From contig CM069444.1 of assembly GCA_035610835.1 (NCBI GenBank), positions 4,515,172 through 4,579,171 on the forward strand: a stretch of 64,000 nucleotides of DNA. Reading direction: 5' to 3'. This document shows positions 45,749-58,349 of this stretch, one piece after another; position 1 is the stretch's first letter, and every line of letters starts with the position of its first letter. Both the position numbers and the translations under genes were made by a program. The notes under the pieces were generated by a model. That model ran no database searches and was not told where the DNA came from. It was given only the letters and a program-made list of their open reading frames with translations. Source of the DNA: Ophiura sarsii (lineage: Eukaryota > Echinodermata > Ophiuroidea > Amphilepidida > Ophiuridae).

Positions 45749-47013
45749 ACCTCCTCCATTTGTATCTGTGCAACCCATCACTTGTATTTTTTACCCATTT
45801 GTTTTTTTCCACTTTTTCTTCACTTTATTTTTTATTTCCTATTTTTTACTTCTTGTTATGTGTGACACTATGTTTTCATTTTCGACATTGTCTCCTATGC
45901 ACAGTAATTTTCATTACTCGTTCCAGTGCATTTCCCCTATTCATCCATCTGTCACTTTTACCCCTCTGTGTTACATCATCCCATGTGACTTCCTGCCTTT
46001 GTTCCCATGTCTATATATATGTTAGTGTGTGCTGTATTCTGTCATTTTACCTTCGATAAAGATTCTGTTAGAATCGAAACGTCAGGTCCTCTTATATTTA
46101 TTACATTTTTTAAAATGATATTTGTATCTTAAGTTGTTAAATTATTCATCGAGCTAGTGCCCAGGGCGGGAGCGGGAGCACCGACTAAATGGTGAACAGA
46201 CATGCCAGAAAACGTGAAAAAGTGAGGGCGCGGTGTGCGGGTTCGTAGCAAAAAATCTAGGTTGATAACCTCTAGCCTAAGGGTGCACACCACTATTACG
46301 ATCAATGCGCGAGCAAATCAAATCGCGATACATGGTCCGTTTTTCGCCAAAAAAGTCATCCAATTTGTTGTTTTCGGATTTAATGAAATTATACTATTCA
46401 TTATACTTGTGAACAAAACTGGTTGATTTAATGTAATTTCGTGATTTTACCGGCGTATGAATACATATCGATTTGCGCTAAGAGGCGGTATTTCAGTATC
46501 GAAAACTTCAGGCAGAAAATCCTAATCGGTCACCCCGACCTGAAAATTAGATATTAACCCCTCGGGGTCTACCTGTCTATCTTACAGTGGTTCTGGTTCT
46601 GATTGGTTTATTACAAGATGTACTCATATGAATAGCCAATTCAAATGCAGCTTGAACTATGTTTCACTCCCATCTTTATCAAGGATACAATTATTCTAAC
46701 AATGTCTCTCATTGGTGCAATAAATGATGTATCCATCTTTTTAACCAATCGGCCGGTAGTTCTCAATCAGGGGGTTAAGATAAAATAAAATCAGTTTGAT
46801 ACAATAAAAAAAAAAGTCATAATAGGTCTATGAGTTGCAAGGTAACTCGAAAAAAACTCTTCCAAAGCTATTTTCCCATATTAAAAGTGCTCAGCTGAGA
46901 TAAAACAGCCAGGCGATAGGGACTTAGGCCTACGGGTTGCAAAATTGGGTTTTTGAAGCATTTTATGTTAGTTTTAGATTTTGAAAATAAATTTTAAGTA
47001 AAAATTGTTGAAC

Positions 47014-47333
47014 CAGTGGCGTAGCTCAGGGGGGGGGGGGGATTGACCATATATGTTCACTGGGCTGCTTTTCGGACTGTGCGATTTTTTGACCGTGCGA
47101 AAATGTTGTGACCGTGCGAATTTTTTTTACAAGTGAAATTGGCCTGGAGTAGACTAGGGTGTAGAGTGGTCAGGCAAATGTAGGCAATCTTAGGATACAG
47201 ATTATGATTTATACGGTAGTGATGAAGTTGTCCTCATAACCGGCCGAAAAAATCGCATGGTCAAAATCGCAAACCCACTGACGGAGGGTCGTTTTTACCG
47301 ACGGGGTTATTTCAGGGGTCACCGGCCCCCTGG

Positions 47334-47364
<31 letters not shown>

Positions 47365-47378
47365 TGGGTACGCCACTG
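47014..47378. mobile_element. hAT-like MITE with CAGTGGCGTAGCT/GGTACGCCACTG ends, poly-G and poly-C tracts
   Basis: Left CAGTGGCGTAGCTCAGG then poly-G; right poly-C (about 30) then TGGGTACGCCACTG. The interior carries 'gaccgtgcgaaaatgttgtg'. Flanking 8-mers do not match. Confidence 0.65.
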
Positions 47379-47709
47379 CATAAAAGGGTAACTTTAGTAG
47401 GCCTACACTCTTTGTTTGGTGCAACTGGTTCGTGGATTGGGCACGACCGAAACCAGTGCTACTCATTCCTATGAACGTCAAAAGGCCTCAATCTACCTGG
47501 ATAGAGGAGGCATGACTGCGACAAGTCGCCCATAGTGACATCTGACTGGTTTTATTTATTCATCAGGACTTCGAAGTTTTGACGATAATGATACCCATGA
47601 TAGCGCAGATACATCCCAGATACACGCCTTGGATAGGGGAGAGCGGGGCTAATGTAGTCCGCCCTCTTTTCAGGCTTGCCTAGCGAGCGGACTCATTTTA
47701 AAAGTTATC

Positions 47710-48480
47710 CTACTTCCAAATGAAAGATACGTTGACAGATCATCTCAATAGTAACAACTTAAATGAAACATTTCAATCAGCTTACAGACCATGTCATTCC
47801 ACAGAGACGGCCCTTCTTGGGTTAAGAATGATATTGCCACTGCAATTGATAATAACAAAGCAGTCTTTCTTGTCATGCTATATTTATCAGCTGCGTTTGA
47901 TACAATTGATCACACTATTTTTATCAACCGGCTTTATCATACTTTCCATATCAAGGGTCGTGCTCTAAAATGGTTTGCAAGATGCCTGCAGAACAGAATT
48001 TTTTTTGGTGTTTCCAATCTCAGGTGAATTTTCTCAAGAACAGGTTTTAAACTGTGGCCTGCCACAGGGTTCCATCTTCGGGCCTAGAGGATATACCATG
48101 TATACTCATCCAGTTGGAGTCACAAAATTTCGCACGGTCACAAAAAATCGCCCTTCCCCCCATTTTTCCTGGTGGGTAGGTTTGAATTTCCTGCTGAGCA
48201 CCTTCAGGGGGGCACTGTGCCCCCCCCCCCCTGCCCCCCGGCTGTTACGCCACTCGGACAGAATCTCATAACTTTCAATAAGCCAATATATGCTACTATG
48301 ATCGTCACGTGATACCACACTCCTCTCAATACCAGAACAAGAACATGTACTGGAGATAAAGCGTTTCAAGTAGCAGGACCACGTCTATGGAATTCTCTTC
48401 CCCTCAGCATGAGGCAGGCCAAAACAATTAGCGTTTTCAAAAAATGCTTAAAAACTCACTTGTTCGACTGATGTTATTTT
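47710..48480 (+). pseudogene. LINE (CR1/L2-like) reverse transcriptase fragment, interrupted
   Basis: Shifted frames read NETFQSAYRPCHSTETALL, KNDIATAIDNNKAVFLVML, YLSAAFDTIDHTIFINRLYH, LPQGSIFGPRGYTMYTHPVG and finally GPRLWNSLPLS-like and KKCLKTHLFD sequence. These are RT motifs and the ORF2 end. A CAGTGGCG-type fragment (48112-48258) interrupts it. The 3' UTR ends 'gcgctgtgatctttgtatgg' then 'tagtatagtat' repeats near 48610. Confidence 0.8.
48112..48258. mobile_element. hAT-like MITE fragment inside a LINE
   Basis: 'cacaaaatttcgcacggtca', 'ctgctgagcaccttcagggg', poly-C and 'gctgttacgccactcgg' are the inverted counterpart of the element at 5664. Confidence 0.65.
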
Positions 48481-49049
48481 GTTTGTTTTTTCATGTTAAT
48501 GTATTTATGCATAGTTTTGGCTATAATTTATGTATTATTGTATATGTTATTTTCTTGATTATAAAGCGCTGTGATCTTTGTATGGCGCTATACAAATGTT
48601 TTATAGTATAGTAATAGTATAGTATACGTTTCTTAGCTACATACCCCCATAGTTTCAGCACTCTAGAACTTTTAGTAAGTGCAGGAGTGAGGGAAAATAA
48701 CAACAGGGCGGACTTACCCCACACTACTCACGCGGGGCCGGTGCAACCAAATAACACCAGTCTGATATACTTTTTCAAAGGTCACGTGATGAGAAACACG
48801 TGGTTGGTGGACTCTCCCCGAGGGCGGACTCTCCCGGCGCTCTACCTTCAATCTTCAATGTTGGAATCCTAGAAAGCACAACTCAGTGTCCAAGGATAAA
48901 CATCATTCATGTCATGCCGATGTGCAGGGTGCAATAAACAAAGATGTGCGAGTAAACAGTAAGACCAGCTACAGGTGTTGATGGGTTGCAGTGGGCTGTA
49001 GAACTCTGTCACTGCTGGTAGAGCTGCAGTCTGGAAGCTGGCAACTGTT

Positions 49050-49330
49050 GGTGCTGTTACCCCAATATTGGCCCAACATTGGCAATATTGGCAATATTGG
49101 CATTGGCATTATCTTGTTGACCAATATTGGGCCAATATTGGGTTCCCATTGGCAATATTGGCATTGTCACTCTCTTGGTAACCAATATTGGACCAATATT
49201 GGTTTTACATTGGCACTTTTCAATTGGCATCATGTTGGCAACCAATATTGGACCAATATTGGTTTTACATTGGCGCTCTTTAATTGGCATCATGTTGGCA
49301 ACCAATATTGGTCCAATAATGGGCGCAATA
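49050..49330. repeat. Minisatellite of palindromic CCAATATTGG units, period about 60 bp
   Basis: CCAATATTGG or close variants occur about a dozen times. A 60-bp unit (accaatattggaccaatatt, ggttttacattggc) is repeated three times at 49170-49320. Diverged units (cccaatattggcccaagctt) recur at 49629, beyond a poly-G tract of about 40 bases (49537-49578). Confidence 0.85.
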
Positions 49331-49639
49331 TACCAGGGGCGGGAAATGACACCATTGATTTGATATTCAAATTATGAAGTGGTCTAAAAAAGGCGGCCGC
49401 TGTTAAGAGTTATCACTTCCCGGCCTTTCGGCTAGGATCTTGTGCCTTGTCCTGTCCCTTAAAGATTTGTTCCCTTGCCTTTGGCCAAATTGGTCCTGGC
49501 CACGGGTTGGCCGGGGGTCCGCTCACTCCTCTTTTTGGGGGGGGGGGGGGGGGGGGGGGGGGGAGGGGGGGGGGGGGGAATAAAACAATATAAAGATAGA
49601 ATTCTTCCTACCTAACATTTCTCCAAGATCGCCCAATAT

Positions 49640-52400
49640 TGGCCCAAGCTTGGTCCACATTGGCGAGGGTTGGTCCCAACACAGATCCTTGGGGAACGCC
49701 GGATTTCACAGATTTGGAAGTTGAATGCGTTCCGCGACTGTCTGCTCTCTGTTTTTCAAGAAGCCCTGTATCCAATGAAGAGTTTCCTCTGTAAACCATA
49801 ATAATGCAGTTTTGTCGCAAGTCTTTGATGAGGCACTTTATCAAACGCTTTACTGAAATCCAAACAGTAAGACATCGGTCTGTCCGCTCTTGTTTAGAAC
49901 ACCCGTCCAGTCATGAATAGCCTCGATCAGTTGAGTCTCGCATGATCTCTTCTCTCTGAAACCATGCTGATTATCATGATGATGTTGTTTGCACTAAGAT
50001 GTTTCGAGACATGAGAGAGTATGATGTGCTCCATGATCTTACATGAGATACATGTCAAGCTGACAGGTCTATCATTTTCTGGTGATGATTTTGAGCCCTT
50101 CTTATACAGGGTGTCTCAAAAAACACCGTGCACGTGTTTACCCAACTTATTGACCATGAACTTCTAGAATTTGGTGTAACAATTGTATACATATTGATAG
50201 ACCAAACACTTAGCTTTCATATGCCGTTTATTTCATCTAATTTGGTTTTGTCAATCCTGAGATATGATCAATTAACTAAAGCTACCTAAAATCGAAGTTG
50301 TGCCACTTTTACGGAAAAATTGCTTAAGATAAGCATTAAAACCCTCGTCCTCTTAAGGGAGGGCGGTCGCCGATTGCGCTAGAACGCAAAAATTAGTGAC
50401 CTAGGGCGTCTAGGTGATCGCTTTTACATTCCCTGCGCTCATTTTGACGAAAACAAATTGAGGCTGCCACCTTACCCGGGGGTAGGGTAAGCCGTCAAAG
50501 TCCGATTGTAGGGGGGTGGTCGTCACCTTACAAACAAAACAAAAATCGCCATTTTGAAAAATATTTTTATTGTATGTTCCTGAAATATTTTAGCACAGGC
50601 CTATGTTAGAAACACCATTTCCATCACTTATAAGCAAAAAATCGGGTGAAATTCCGATATTTAGAACTTTTTTGGCGAAGATTTCTATGATATTTCACTG
50701 TCCAGCGAATACGGCGGGACTTTGAGGTCGGCCATGTTTGGTGACGTCATGCGTGGGACGTTTGTACTTGTTTTAGTATGTATAGATAGAGGGAACCTCT
50801 AGCTATAACATGGTACCCAAATAAGCATACTCTGCATTTCGGATTGGATTTTTTTAGGGGGTGGTAACCCCGGTGGTAACAAACCCTCTCTCCGGAGTAA
50901 CCCTTTCTATTCATTGCAAACTGTAAAGTGGCACAACGTCGACTTTAGGTAGCTTCTCAAGATTGAAAAATCCAAATCAGATGAAATAAACGGAATATGA
51001 AAGCTAACCGTTATGGCTATCACTATGTATACAATTGTTACACCAAATTCTATAAGTTCACGGTCAATAAGCTGGGTAAACACGTGCACGGTTTTTTTTT
51101 GAGACACCCTGTATATGGCTGTGACTGTTGCCTTTCTCCAGTCATCTGGGCAAGTATGCCTGTTGAGTATGACTGGTGAAAGATAAAGTGCAGTATAGGA
51201 GTAAGCTCGTCAGCGTAGTCATGTAGCATCCTGGCTGGTATGGCATCTGGGCCTCCTTGCTTTGTTGACATTTCGTTGTTCAAGCTGCTTTCTGACGCCG
51301 TCTAGGCCTATCTCTAGGTCATCTATGCTGCCATATGATGGTCCTTCTTTGAATGGTGGACTTATGAGATTTTCTGTAGTGAAGACAGAGGCGAACTGGT
51401 TGTTCAGAGCTTCAGCTTTAGTTTTGTCAGTGGCATGATATCGTCCTTCAGTTGTAAGTGTAAGAATACCCGAAGCCTCCCGTCTTTGGGATCTGATGAA
51501 AGACCAGAAACATTTGGGGTTTGTGTCCAGACTCGGTCCAATGATATCTTCCATGTAAATTTGGTAGGACTCTCTGATCAGCTTGGTCACATGATTTCGT
51601 TGTTTCTTGTAGTTGGTCTCTATTACGAGATTTGGTTTTCCTGGCTAAAGCATACAACTTGTCTCTTTTTCTCATCTGTCTAATTAACACTCTGTCTATC
51701 CAGGGATGACTCTGTTTGCCTTTAGACATGCGATGTGGGATGAATTTATCCATAGCCTCCTGTGTGTATTTCTTGTACAGGTTCCAGTTTTCATTTACTG
51801 TTCGGCTTTCAGGCTTGGTCTGGAAGAATTTCTCTGTTGCTTTTGTTTAGCATGGACTTAATGTTGTCATTATCAGCCTTTTTATAATTGTAGACTTTTA
51901 GCTTTTACATTCAAGTCAAACAACACGACACGATGTCATGATCACTCACTCCTGTCTGCGTCCTTATGTTATTTATTATGTTTGGGTTTGAAGTGCAGAT
52001 GAGGTCTAGAATATTTTGAGACCTAGGTCTAGTGATAAATGTGTTCTCCTGTGTAAGTCCAGTCTCTCCAAGAAAGTCCAAGAAATCATCATGGAGCTTT
52101 TTCCGTTTACTTCCAACTTTGGTTTAATTTGTTTCCCAGTCGATATCCGGAAAGTTAAAATCTCCACACACGAGAATGCTTGATTTGCCATTTTTGATTT
52201 CTTGAATTACTTTAGTGATTCCATCATGGAATGATTTATCGGCTCCATTCCTGCGCTTGGGGGTCTGTAGAAACTTCCAATGTATACTTTCTTAGCCCTA
52301 GCAAATTGCAGGCATGTCCAGATGGCTTCACATGGGGTGTCAAATTCCGGTTTGTCTAGAAATCAAGTTGCCCTTTATGGCAATAAAAACCCTACACCAA
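49640..52400 (-). pseudogene. Jockey/CR1-like LINE: endonuclease end and reverse transcriptase, split by a 1-kb element
   Basis: Minus-strand frames read, in order, TRPRSQNILDLICTSNPNII and TQTGVSDHDIV (end of an APE-type endonuclease), KGKQSHPWIDRVLIRQMRKR, TEGRYHATDKTKAEALNNQF, MLHDYADELTPILHFIFHQS, and after the insertion RPVSLTC-like and GVPQGSVLGP. These are standard ORF2 landmarks. Stops and shifts are frequent. A TA-flanked element interrupts it at 50107-51111. Confidence 0.8.
50107..51111. mobile_element. TA-flanked element with about 200-bp inverted repeats, inserted in the LINE
   Basis: Ends CAGGGTGTCTCAAAAAACAC and the reverse complement of GTTTTTTTTTGAGACACCCTG, flanked by TA on both sides. 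The arms share 'cgtgcacgtgtttacccaac' and 'atatt/atagc' segments over about 200 bp. The LINE reading resumes on both sides. Related to the element at 32178-33296. No intact transposase. Confidence 0.85.
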
Positions 52401-52599
52401 GCAAGAAGGCCATGTGAGAATGAGGGGGGTCGGGGAAAACACCACTCCCACTTCCGCCACTGAATAAACGAACCAAAAACAAACGAAACAAACGAAATAT
52501 TCGAAATAAATTAAACGAACGAAATAAATGAAACATACGAAATAAACTAAATCATATTATGAAACAAGTGAAACAGATGAAATTGATGAAATTGAGACA

Positions 52600-54603
52600 A
52601 AAATGATAAAAATCAATGAAATTGAGACGGACAATCGATAAATTGAGACAACCGATAAATTGAGACGACCTATAAGTTGACACAACTGATAAATTGAGAC
52701 AACCGATAGATTGAGACAACCGATAAATGAAGAAAACCAATAAACAATCTATAAATGAAGACAACCAATACATTGAGTTGAGACAACCGATATATTGAGA
52801 CTGCAACCGATATATTGAGACAACCAACAAATGGAGACAACCGTTAAATTGAGACAACCGTTAAATTGAGACAACCGTTAAATTGAGACAACCGTTAAAT
52901 TGAGACAACCACTACGTTGAGACAACCCATACGTTGAGACGACCGATACATTGAGACAACCGATATGTTGAGACCACCAATATGTTGAGACTACCGATAA
53001 TTTGAGACCGATACGTTGAGACAACCGATACGTTGAGACAACCGATACTTTGAGACAACCAATAAGTTGAGACTGTACCGATACGTTTGAGACCCTACCG
53101 ATACGTTGAGACCGTGACCGATACGTTGAGACCGTGACCGATATGTTGGGACTGTACCGATACGTTGAGACCGTTGAGACCGTACCGATACGTTGAGACC
53201 GTACCGTTACGTTGAGACCGTACCGATAAGTTGAGACCGTACCGATATGTTGAGTACATACTGATACGCTGAGACTGTACCGATATGTTTGAGACCATAC
53301 CGATACGTTGAGACCGTGACTGCTACGTTGAGACTGTACTGATACGTTGAGACTGTACCGATACGTTGAGACTGAGACAACCGTTGAGACAACCGATAAA
53401 TTGAGACAACCGATATGTTGAGACAACCAATATGTTGAGACAACCGATAAGATGAGACCGATACGTTGAGACAACCAATACGTTGAGACAACCAATACGT
53501 TGAGACAATCGATAAGTTGAGACCGTACCGATACATTGAGACCGTACGGATTTGTTGAGACCGTACCGATAAGTTGAGACCGTACCGATACGTTGAGACC
53601 GTACCAATACGTTGAGACCGTACAGATACGTTGAGACCGTACCGGTAAGTTGAAACCATACAGATACGTTGAGACAGTATCAATAGGTTGATACCATACT
53701 GATACATTGATACCGTATCGATACGTTGAGACCGTACCGATACGTTGAGACCATACCAATACGCTGAGACCGTACCGATACCTTGAGACCGTACCGATAC
53801 CTTGAGACCGTACCGATACCTTGAGACCGTACCGATACCGTGAGACTGTACCGAAACGTTGAGACCTACCGATACGTTGAGACCGTACCGATAAGTTGAG
53901 ACCGTACCGATACATTGAGACCGTACCGATTTGTTGAGACCGTACCGATTTGTTGAGACTGTACCGATACCTTGAGACCGTACTGATACTGTGAGACCGT
54001 ACCGAAACGTTGAGACCGTACCGATACGTTGAGACCGTACCGATAAGTTGAGACCGTACCGATACATTGAGACCGTACCGATATGCTGAGACCGAACCGA
54101 TACGTTGAGATCGTGCGATACGTTGAGACTATACCGATACGTTGAGACCGTGACCGATACGTTGAGACCGTACCGATACGTTGAGACCGTACCGATACGT
54201 TGAGACCGTACCGATACGTTGAGACCGTACCGATACGTTGAGACCGTACCGATACGTTGAGACCGTACCGATACGTTGAGACCGTACCGATAAGTTGAGA
54301 CCGTACCGATACATTGAGACCGTACCGATACGCTGAGACCGAACCGATACGTTGAGATCGTGCGATACGTTGAGACCATACCGATACGTTGAGACCGTGA
54401 CCGTTACGTTGAGACCGTACCGATACGTTGAGACCGTACCGATACGTTGAGACCGTACCGATACGTTGAGACCGTGACCGATACGTTGAGACCGTACCGA
54501 TACGTTGAGACCGTACCGATACGTTGAGACCGTACCGATACGTTGAGACCGTACCGATACGTTGAGACCGTACCGATACATTGAGACCGTACCAATGTTG
54601 AGA
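52600..54603. repeat. Satellite array of a 19-nt unit (with 17-nt variant blocks)
   Basis: Over 100 tandem copies of GTTGAGACCGTACCGATAC with variants. Blocks of a 17-nt relative (acaaccgataaattgag) occupy about 52620-53050 and 53370-53520. On the minus strand all three frames stay open for hundreds of codons, because a 19-nt unit rotates frames and each frame reads the same 19-residue cycle (RYGLNVSVRSQRIGTVSTY). These frames (for example 53207-54379) are not considered genes. Confidence 0.97.
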
Positions 54604-54718
54604 CAATTGATATTGATATTAAGCAATTAAAAAAAAACCCTCAGGGGTGGGGCCCATATAATATAGACTTATTCGGGGACTCATTATTATAATTAAGTCC
54701 ATGATTATAGCGTTAAAC

Positions 54719-54746
54719 CAGGGAGGTGTCAATTGACACCTCCCTG
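54719..54746. mobile_element. 28-bp palindrome made of two CAGGGAGGTGT tips between 7-bp direct repeats
   Basis: CAGGGAGGTGTCAA is followed immediately by its exact reverse complement. GTTAAAC precedes (54712-54718) and follows (54747-54753) in direct orientation. The tip sequence equals the first 11 bases of the 2.9-kb element at 56606. Confidence 0.7.
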
Positions 54747-54769
54747 GTTAAACGCTGGCAATATTGAAG

Positions 54770-55770
54770 TTGACAGTATACATTTGCGTAGGCGTATAAG
54801 CTATAAAACGTGCATGTCATTTCCCTTCTAGACTGTCGCCTGTCACTTGGTCATCCTGAATTGAAATTGATTGTTGAGTACCAGCGGGCCCTGTGCATTT
54901 TTGCCGTGACGCCTTAGCGTCGCGGCACATTAGAGACGAGATTTCTCAGTATTCAGTTGGCTGAGCACCACTGTCGAATTTTTAGATTGGACGTAACAGT
55001 GTAAATATTAAAGCTCTTATCGGTTTTGGCTAATGAAAAGGATTGTATCAACATTTGTTTGGATAATTTTTTCAAAGACATTCATAGATAAGCGATTCTA
55101 ATTGGACGAGTCAATAAGCATCCAAGCTCATTCTAGCGTTCAACCAATGCTAATGATTGTATATAAGATTATGAGTCGCGCCTCATGGAGCTGATGGTAT
55201 ATTATTTGTATTAGATTGCCGTCGTTCTATTGAAAACAGTGGTTAAGAAATATAAGTAATTTGTATCGCATACAAAGAATATGTACGGTATACACAAATG
55301 AAATAGTAAACAAGTTTTACTTAAAGAGACTCATGCATGTGGAATCTGAATGATCCCCACCCGCCGCTCGATTTCATGTCTTGAAAGAAAGCCTTCTGGA
55401 TAGACTTTTATGCCTATAGATAAATGTGCAAACCTACGTATATTGTAATTGTTGTCATTTTGACCAGCTGATGATGTAAAGTGAACTCATTGGTGAGTGT
55501 CGATCGGGAACGCCCGGGCGAGACTTAAAACAATGAGATTAGAACAATCACTCCGTGTTGAAAGATACAAATTAATTCGGTCATGGTCTTTATTTTGGAA
55601 CAAGTGGTTTACAGCCTAATTTATCAACCCATCTTGAATGGGACTGCGCATTTAATCATTTTACCTATATCATGTTCTTTGTTTATTCATCAACACTGTT
55701 GGTATACCGGAAAACTACCAACAAGTAAATAATTCACAGTCATTTAGGAGGGGGCCATCTAAAATATTTT
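54770..55770. other. Intergenic, nothing recognised
   Basis: AT-rich sequence without recognisable coding, RNA or terminal-repeat signals. Confidence 0.4.
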
Positions 55771-55867
55771 TTAAATAATTAAAACATTTGGAATCGTTAA
55801 TTTTGATGTGAACGTGAACAGCATCCTAAAATAATTACTTAATCGTTCCCTTGGCGTCGCGGCCAGT

Positions 55868-56109
55868 TTTTTGGAAGACCTTGTTTTTTTTAATTTGAGG
55901 GCCCATACATGTAGGGTCATTATTCCTCCATGGTTATCATCAAATAGAATACCGTCCGAGTACGGAACAAGTGCTACATTGCCCGGCGTAATTAGGACTC
56001 GGAAACCTGCGCCCAATTGTACTATTATTGGCAACACTGCACCAGTTGTATTTTGTAATTTGTTTACCTTGATTGATCCACGAATGGTGACTGTCACAGC
56101 ATTGTACAT
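55868..56109 (-). pseudogene. Possible von Willebrand D-like coding fragment
   Basis: The minus frame reads AVTVTIRGSIKVNKLQNTTG, VLPIIVQLGAGFRVLITP and YSDGILFDDNHGG. The order 'V-x-V ... V-N-x ... L-P ... G ... V ... S-D-G-x-x-x-x-D' resembles the middle of a VWD domain. There is an upstream in-frame stop shortly before the methionine, no convincing splice acceptor, and no neighbouring exon was found. It could be a lone exon of an unseen gene, a pseudogene or chance. Confidence 0.3.
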
Positions 56110-56826
56110 TGTTGATCATGACGAGTAGTGGTTTTTGAGAATATTGGTTCTATTCGAAAATTGAATTCGTAGGTATTCGGTGAGTAGCATTATTTTAAGC
56201 TCATGGACAGGGCAAAGCCATCATGGCCGGCATTGTAAAGACTAAAACTTAAAGAATGTATGTAAAATAATCTCTGTACAATACCATTTTGTAGACTGTA
56301 GTGAGTGTCACAGTGTCAGACTGAGTCTGTAGTGTACATGTGCTGTATACATAAACAAGTCGGATGATATAACATCATGGATGGCAAACGTCATTCAGAA
56401 CGGGGACGTAGCTAGGGGCGGAAAGTGAACCGTCAAGGACTTTACCTTAAAAAGTCAACTTTTGAGAATTGCTGCCCATTCACAAACTTGAGAGGGCCGA
56501 GGTGGGGGGACATTGGTTACCAAACCGGCGCAAAAAATGGGTTCTAAAACCGACAGAGTAGTGCGCGCGTTATGTGCTGCAATTAGACTAGCATGCTAGT
56601 ATAATCAGGGAGGTGTTAAATAGAAAGGAGAGTGCACGAAGAGGCAATCTATTATCCGCACGTGCGTTATGCCCATTAGTTTCATCAATGCCGGGATTAG
56701 CATTAAGTTAATCCGTTAGATGATGATCGATCGCCGAGACTCGAACCAAATGGACATTTTACTGACCCACAAAACCTAGTGCCGCACACATTAATATTAT
56801 CCACAGACAGAAATGGGCAATTCCAC

Positions 56827-57819
56827 GCGTTGCGGAATGACATTTACACACAAAAATCCACTTTCTTTTGGGTGTAAAACCCAGAGATTTGTAGATACTC
56901 CCCATTTTACAACTTTATTTGATAATAGCGATTGATACTCAAAAAATAAACCTAGGGAAAAAATTAGACTGCGCTTCCAAGTATCCTAATTTGCATATGC
57001 AAATTTGCGTTGCGGAATGACGCAGACAATTGGTGTTTTTTTACATGTTTACACAAAGTGAAAACTCTGTGAACTTTTTAGAGTGTATCATTATTGAAGT
57101 TACTTTTTAGAAGGTTTGAAGTGTAATTAGCTAACTGACAATAAGCATTTTCATAAAACTTAATCATCAGCTAGGATTTCTAGTAGGTCATCAAAAAATA
57201 AAAGTAGGTGTTGTGGAATGACGTAAGTGCGGAATGACAGTGTGAATTTGTGTGCAAAACTCCATAGAGAAAAGAAAAAACATGTTTTTTGCTTTAAAAA
57301 GAATGCATAAAAAATAAAAGAAAGAGTAATCAGTGGCATTTCATATGTTACAAATTCGTGAATACAAGTAACCCAACTATTTTCACATTGAAATCATCAT
57401 TTACAGGTAAAGTAGCCATGATTTTGTGATAGAGTTGCCGAATTCAACAGCTTGCACATCAAAGTTGCCTAATTCAGCAAATTATGAGTTTTCATCAATT
57501 TTGAAACATTTTTAGAAGTTTAGAGTTAGAGTCCATATTTGAATGAATTATCATAAATAAGGATGATCTTATACCAAGTACACAAAAATATCACAATTTG
57601 CTCAATAAATTGCCTAAATATAGGGATTAATACCTTTGTCATTCCGCACCGTCATTCCGCAACGCTCGTTAGGGCTATTAATTAACAGAATTTTCCAATT
57701 TTTTGTTGGTCATTGTGAAGCATGTCAATTGTGTGCAGAGAAAAAATAGTCAAATGAAAATAGGGTACATTTTTTTTCTTGCTATCCTAAAAAATTGTAC
57801 TTTTGCGTTGCGGAATGAC
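56827..57819. repeat. Cluster of GCGTTGCGGAATGAC motifs inside the 2.9-kb element
   Basis: Exact copies at 56827-56841, 57007-57021, 57651-57665 (inverted) and 57805-57819; near copies at 57208-57222, 57227-57238 and 57638-57648. They are spread over 1 kb in both orientations. Confidence 0.85.
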
Positions 57820-58349
57820 ATGAGATTATGCAATGCATACTAATTACCTGGATTAACGAGGCTTATTGGCCGTTGATCAAAATTAAATTTATATCAAAAC
57901 TTTTCCCATCAGTACTACTATTGTGCCTGACATTTATTTAAACATCATACCTATGTATGTGTCTAAAAGACTGATTTTGTAAGCTGCAAATATGCAAATT
58001 TATGCTAATTAGCTAGTTTATACATCAAAAAACATAGTATCGCTAAACAAACTAAAAATTCCTGAACTTTGGACTCTTGCCTACATTATAGGCATAGAAT
58101 TAAACTTAGGATGCACATTTGAAATTTTGGCTATTTGGTTGACATTTGCTTGGAATTGCCCAAATACTTCTGGTACTTTTTTCCGAAATTGTCACCCATT
58201 TTTTACATTTGGGCCAACTTGGGCCTTAACAAAATAACATGCAATAGATGCGGAAAATAGTCTTCTTTAATTTGCTTTATGTTATAATGTCCGCACTTAT
58301 CCGCGTAAAAATATGATAACAGTATGAAAAATAAGTGTTTTATACTTAT

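Noticed and set aside
45651..46059. Plus-strand frames of about 100-124 codons rich in Phe and Pro
   Set aside because: They read through poly-C and T-rich DNA downstream of the Penelope-like remnant; no domain or codon signature.
52878..54626. Overlapping minus-strand frames of up to 390 codons (RYGLNVSVRSQ repeats)
   Set aside because: All three frames are open only because the 19-nt satellite unit has no stop in any rotation; no start context, domains or unique flanks.
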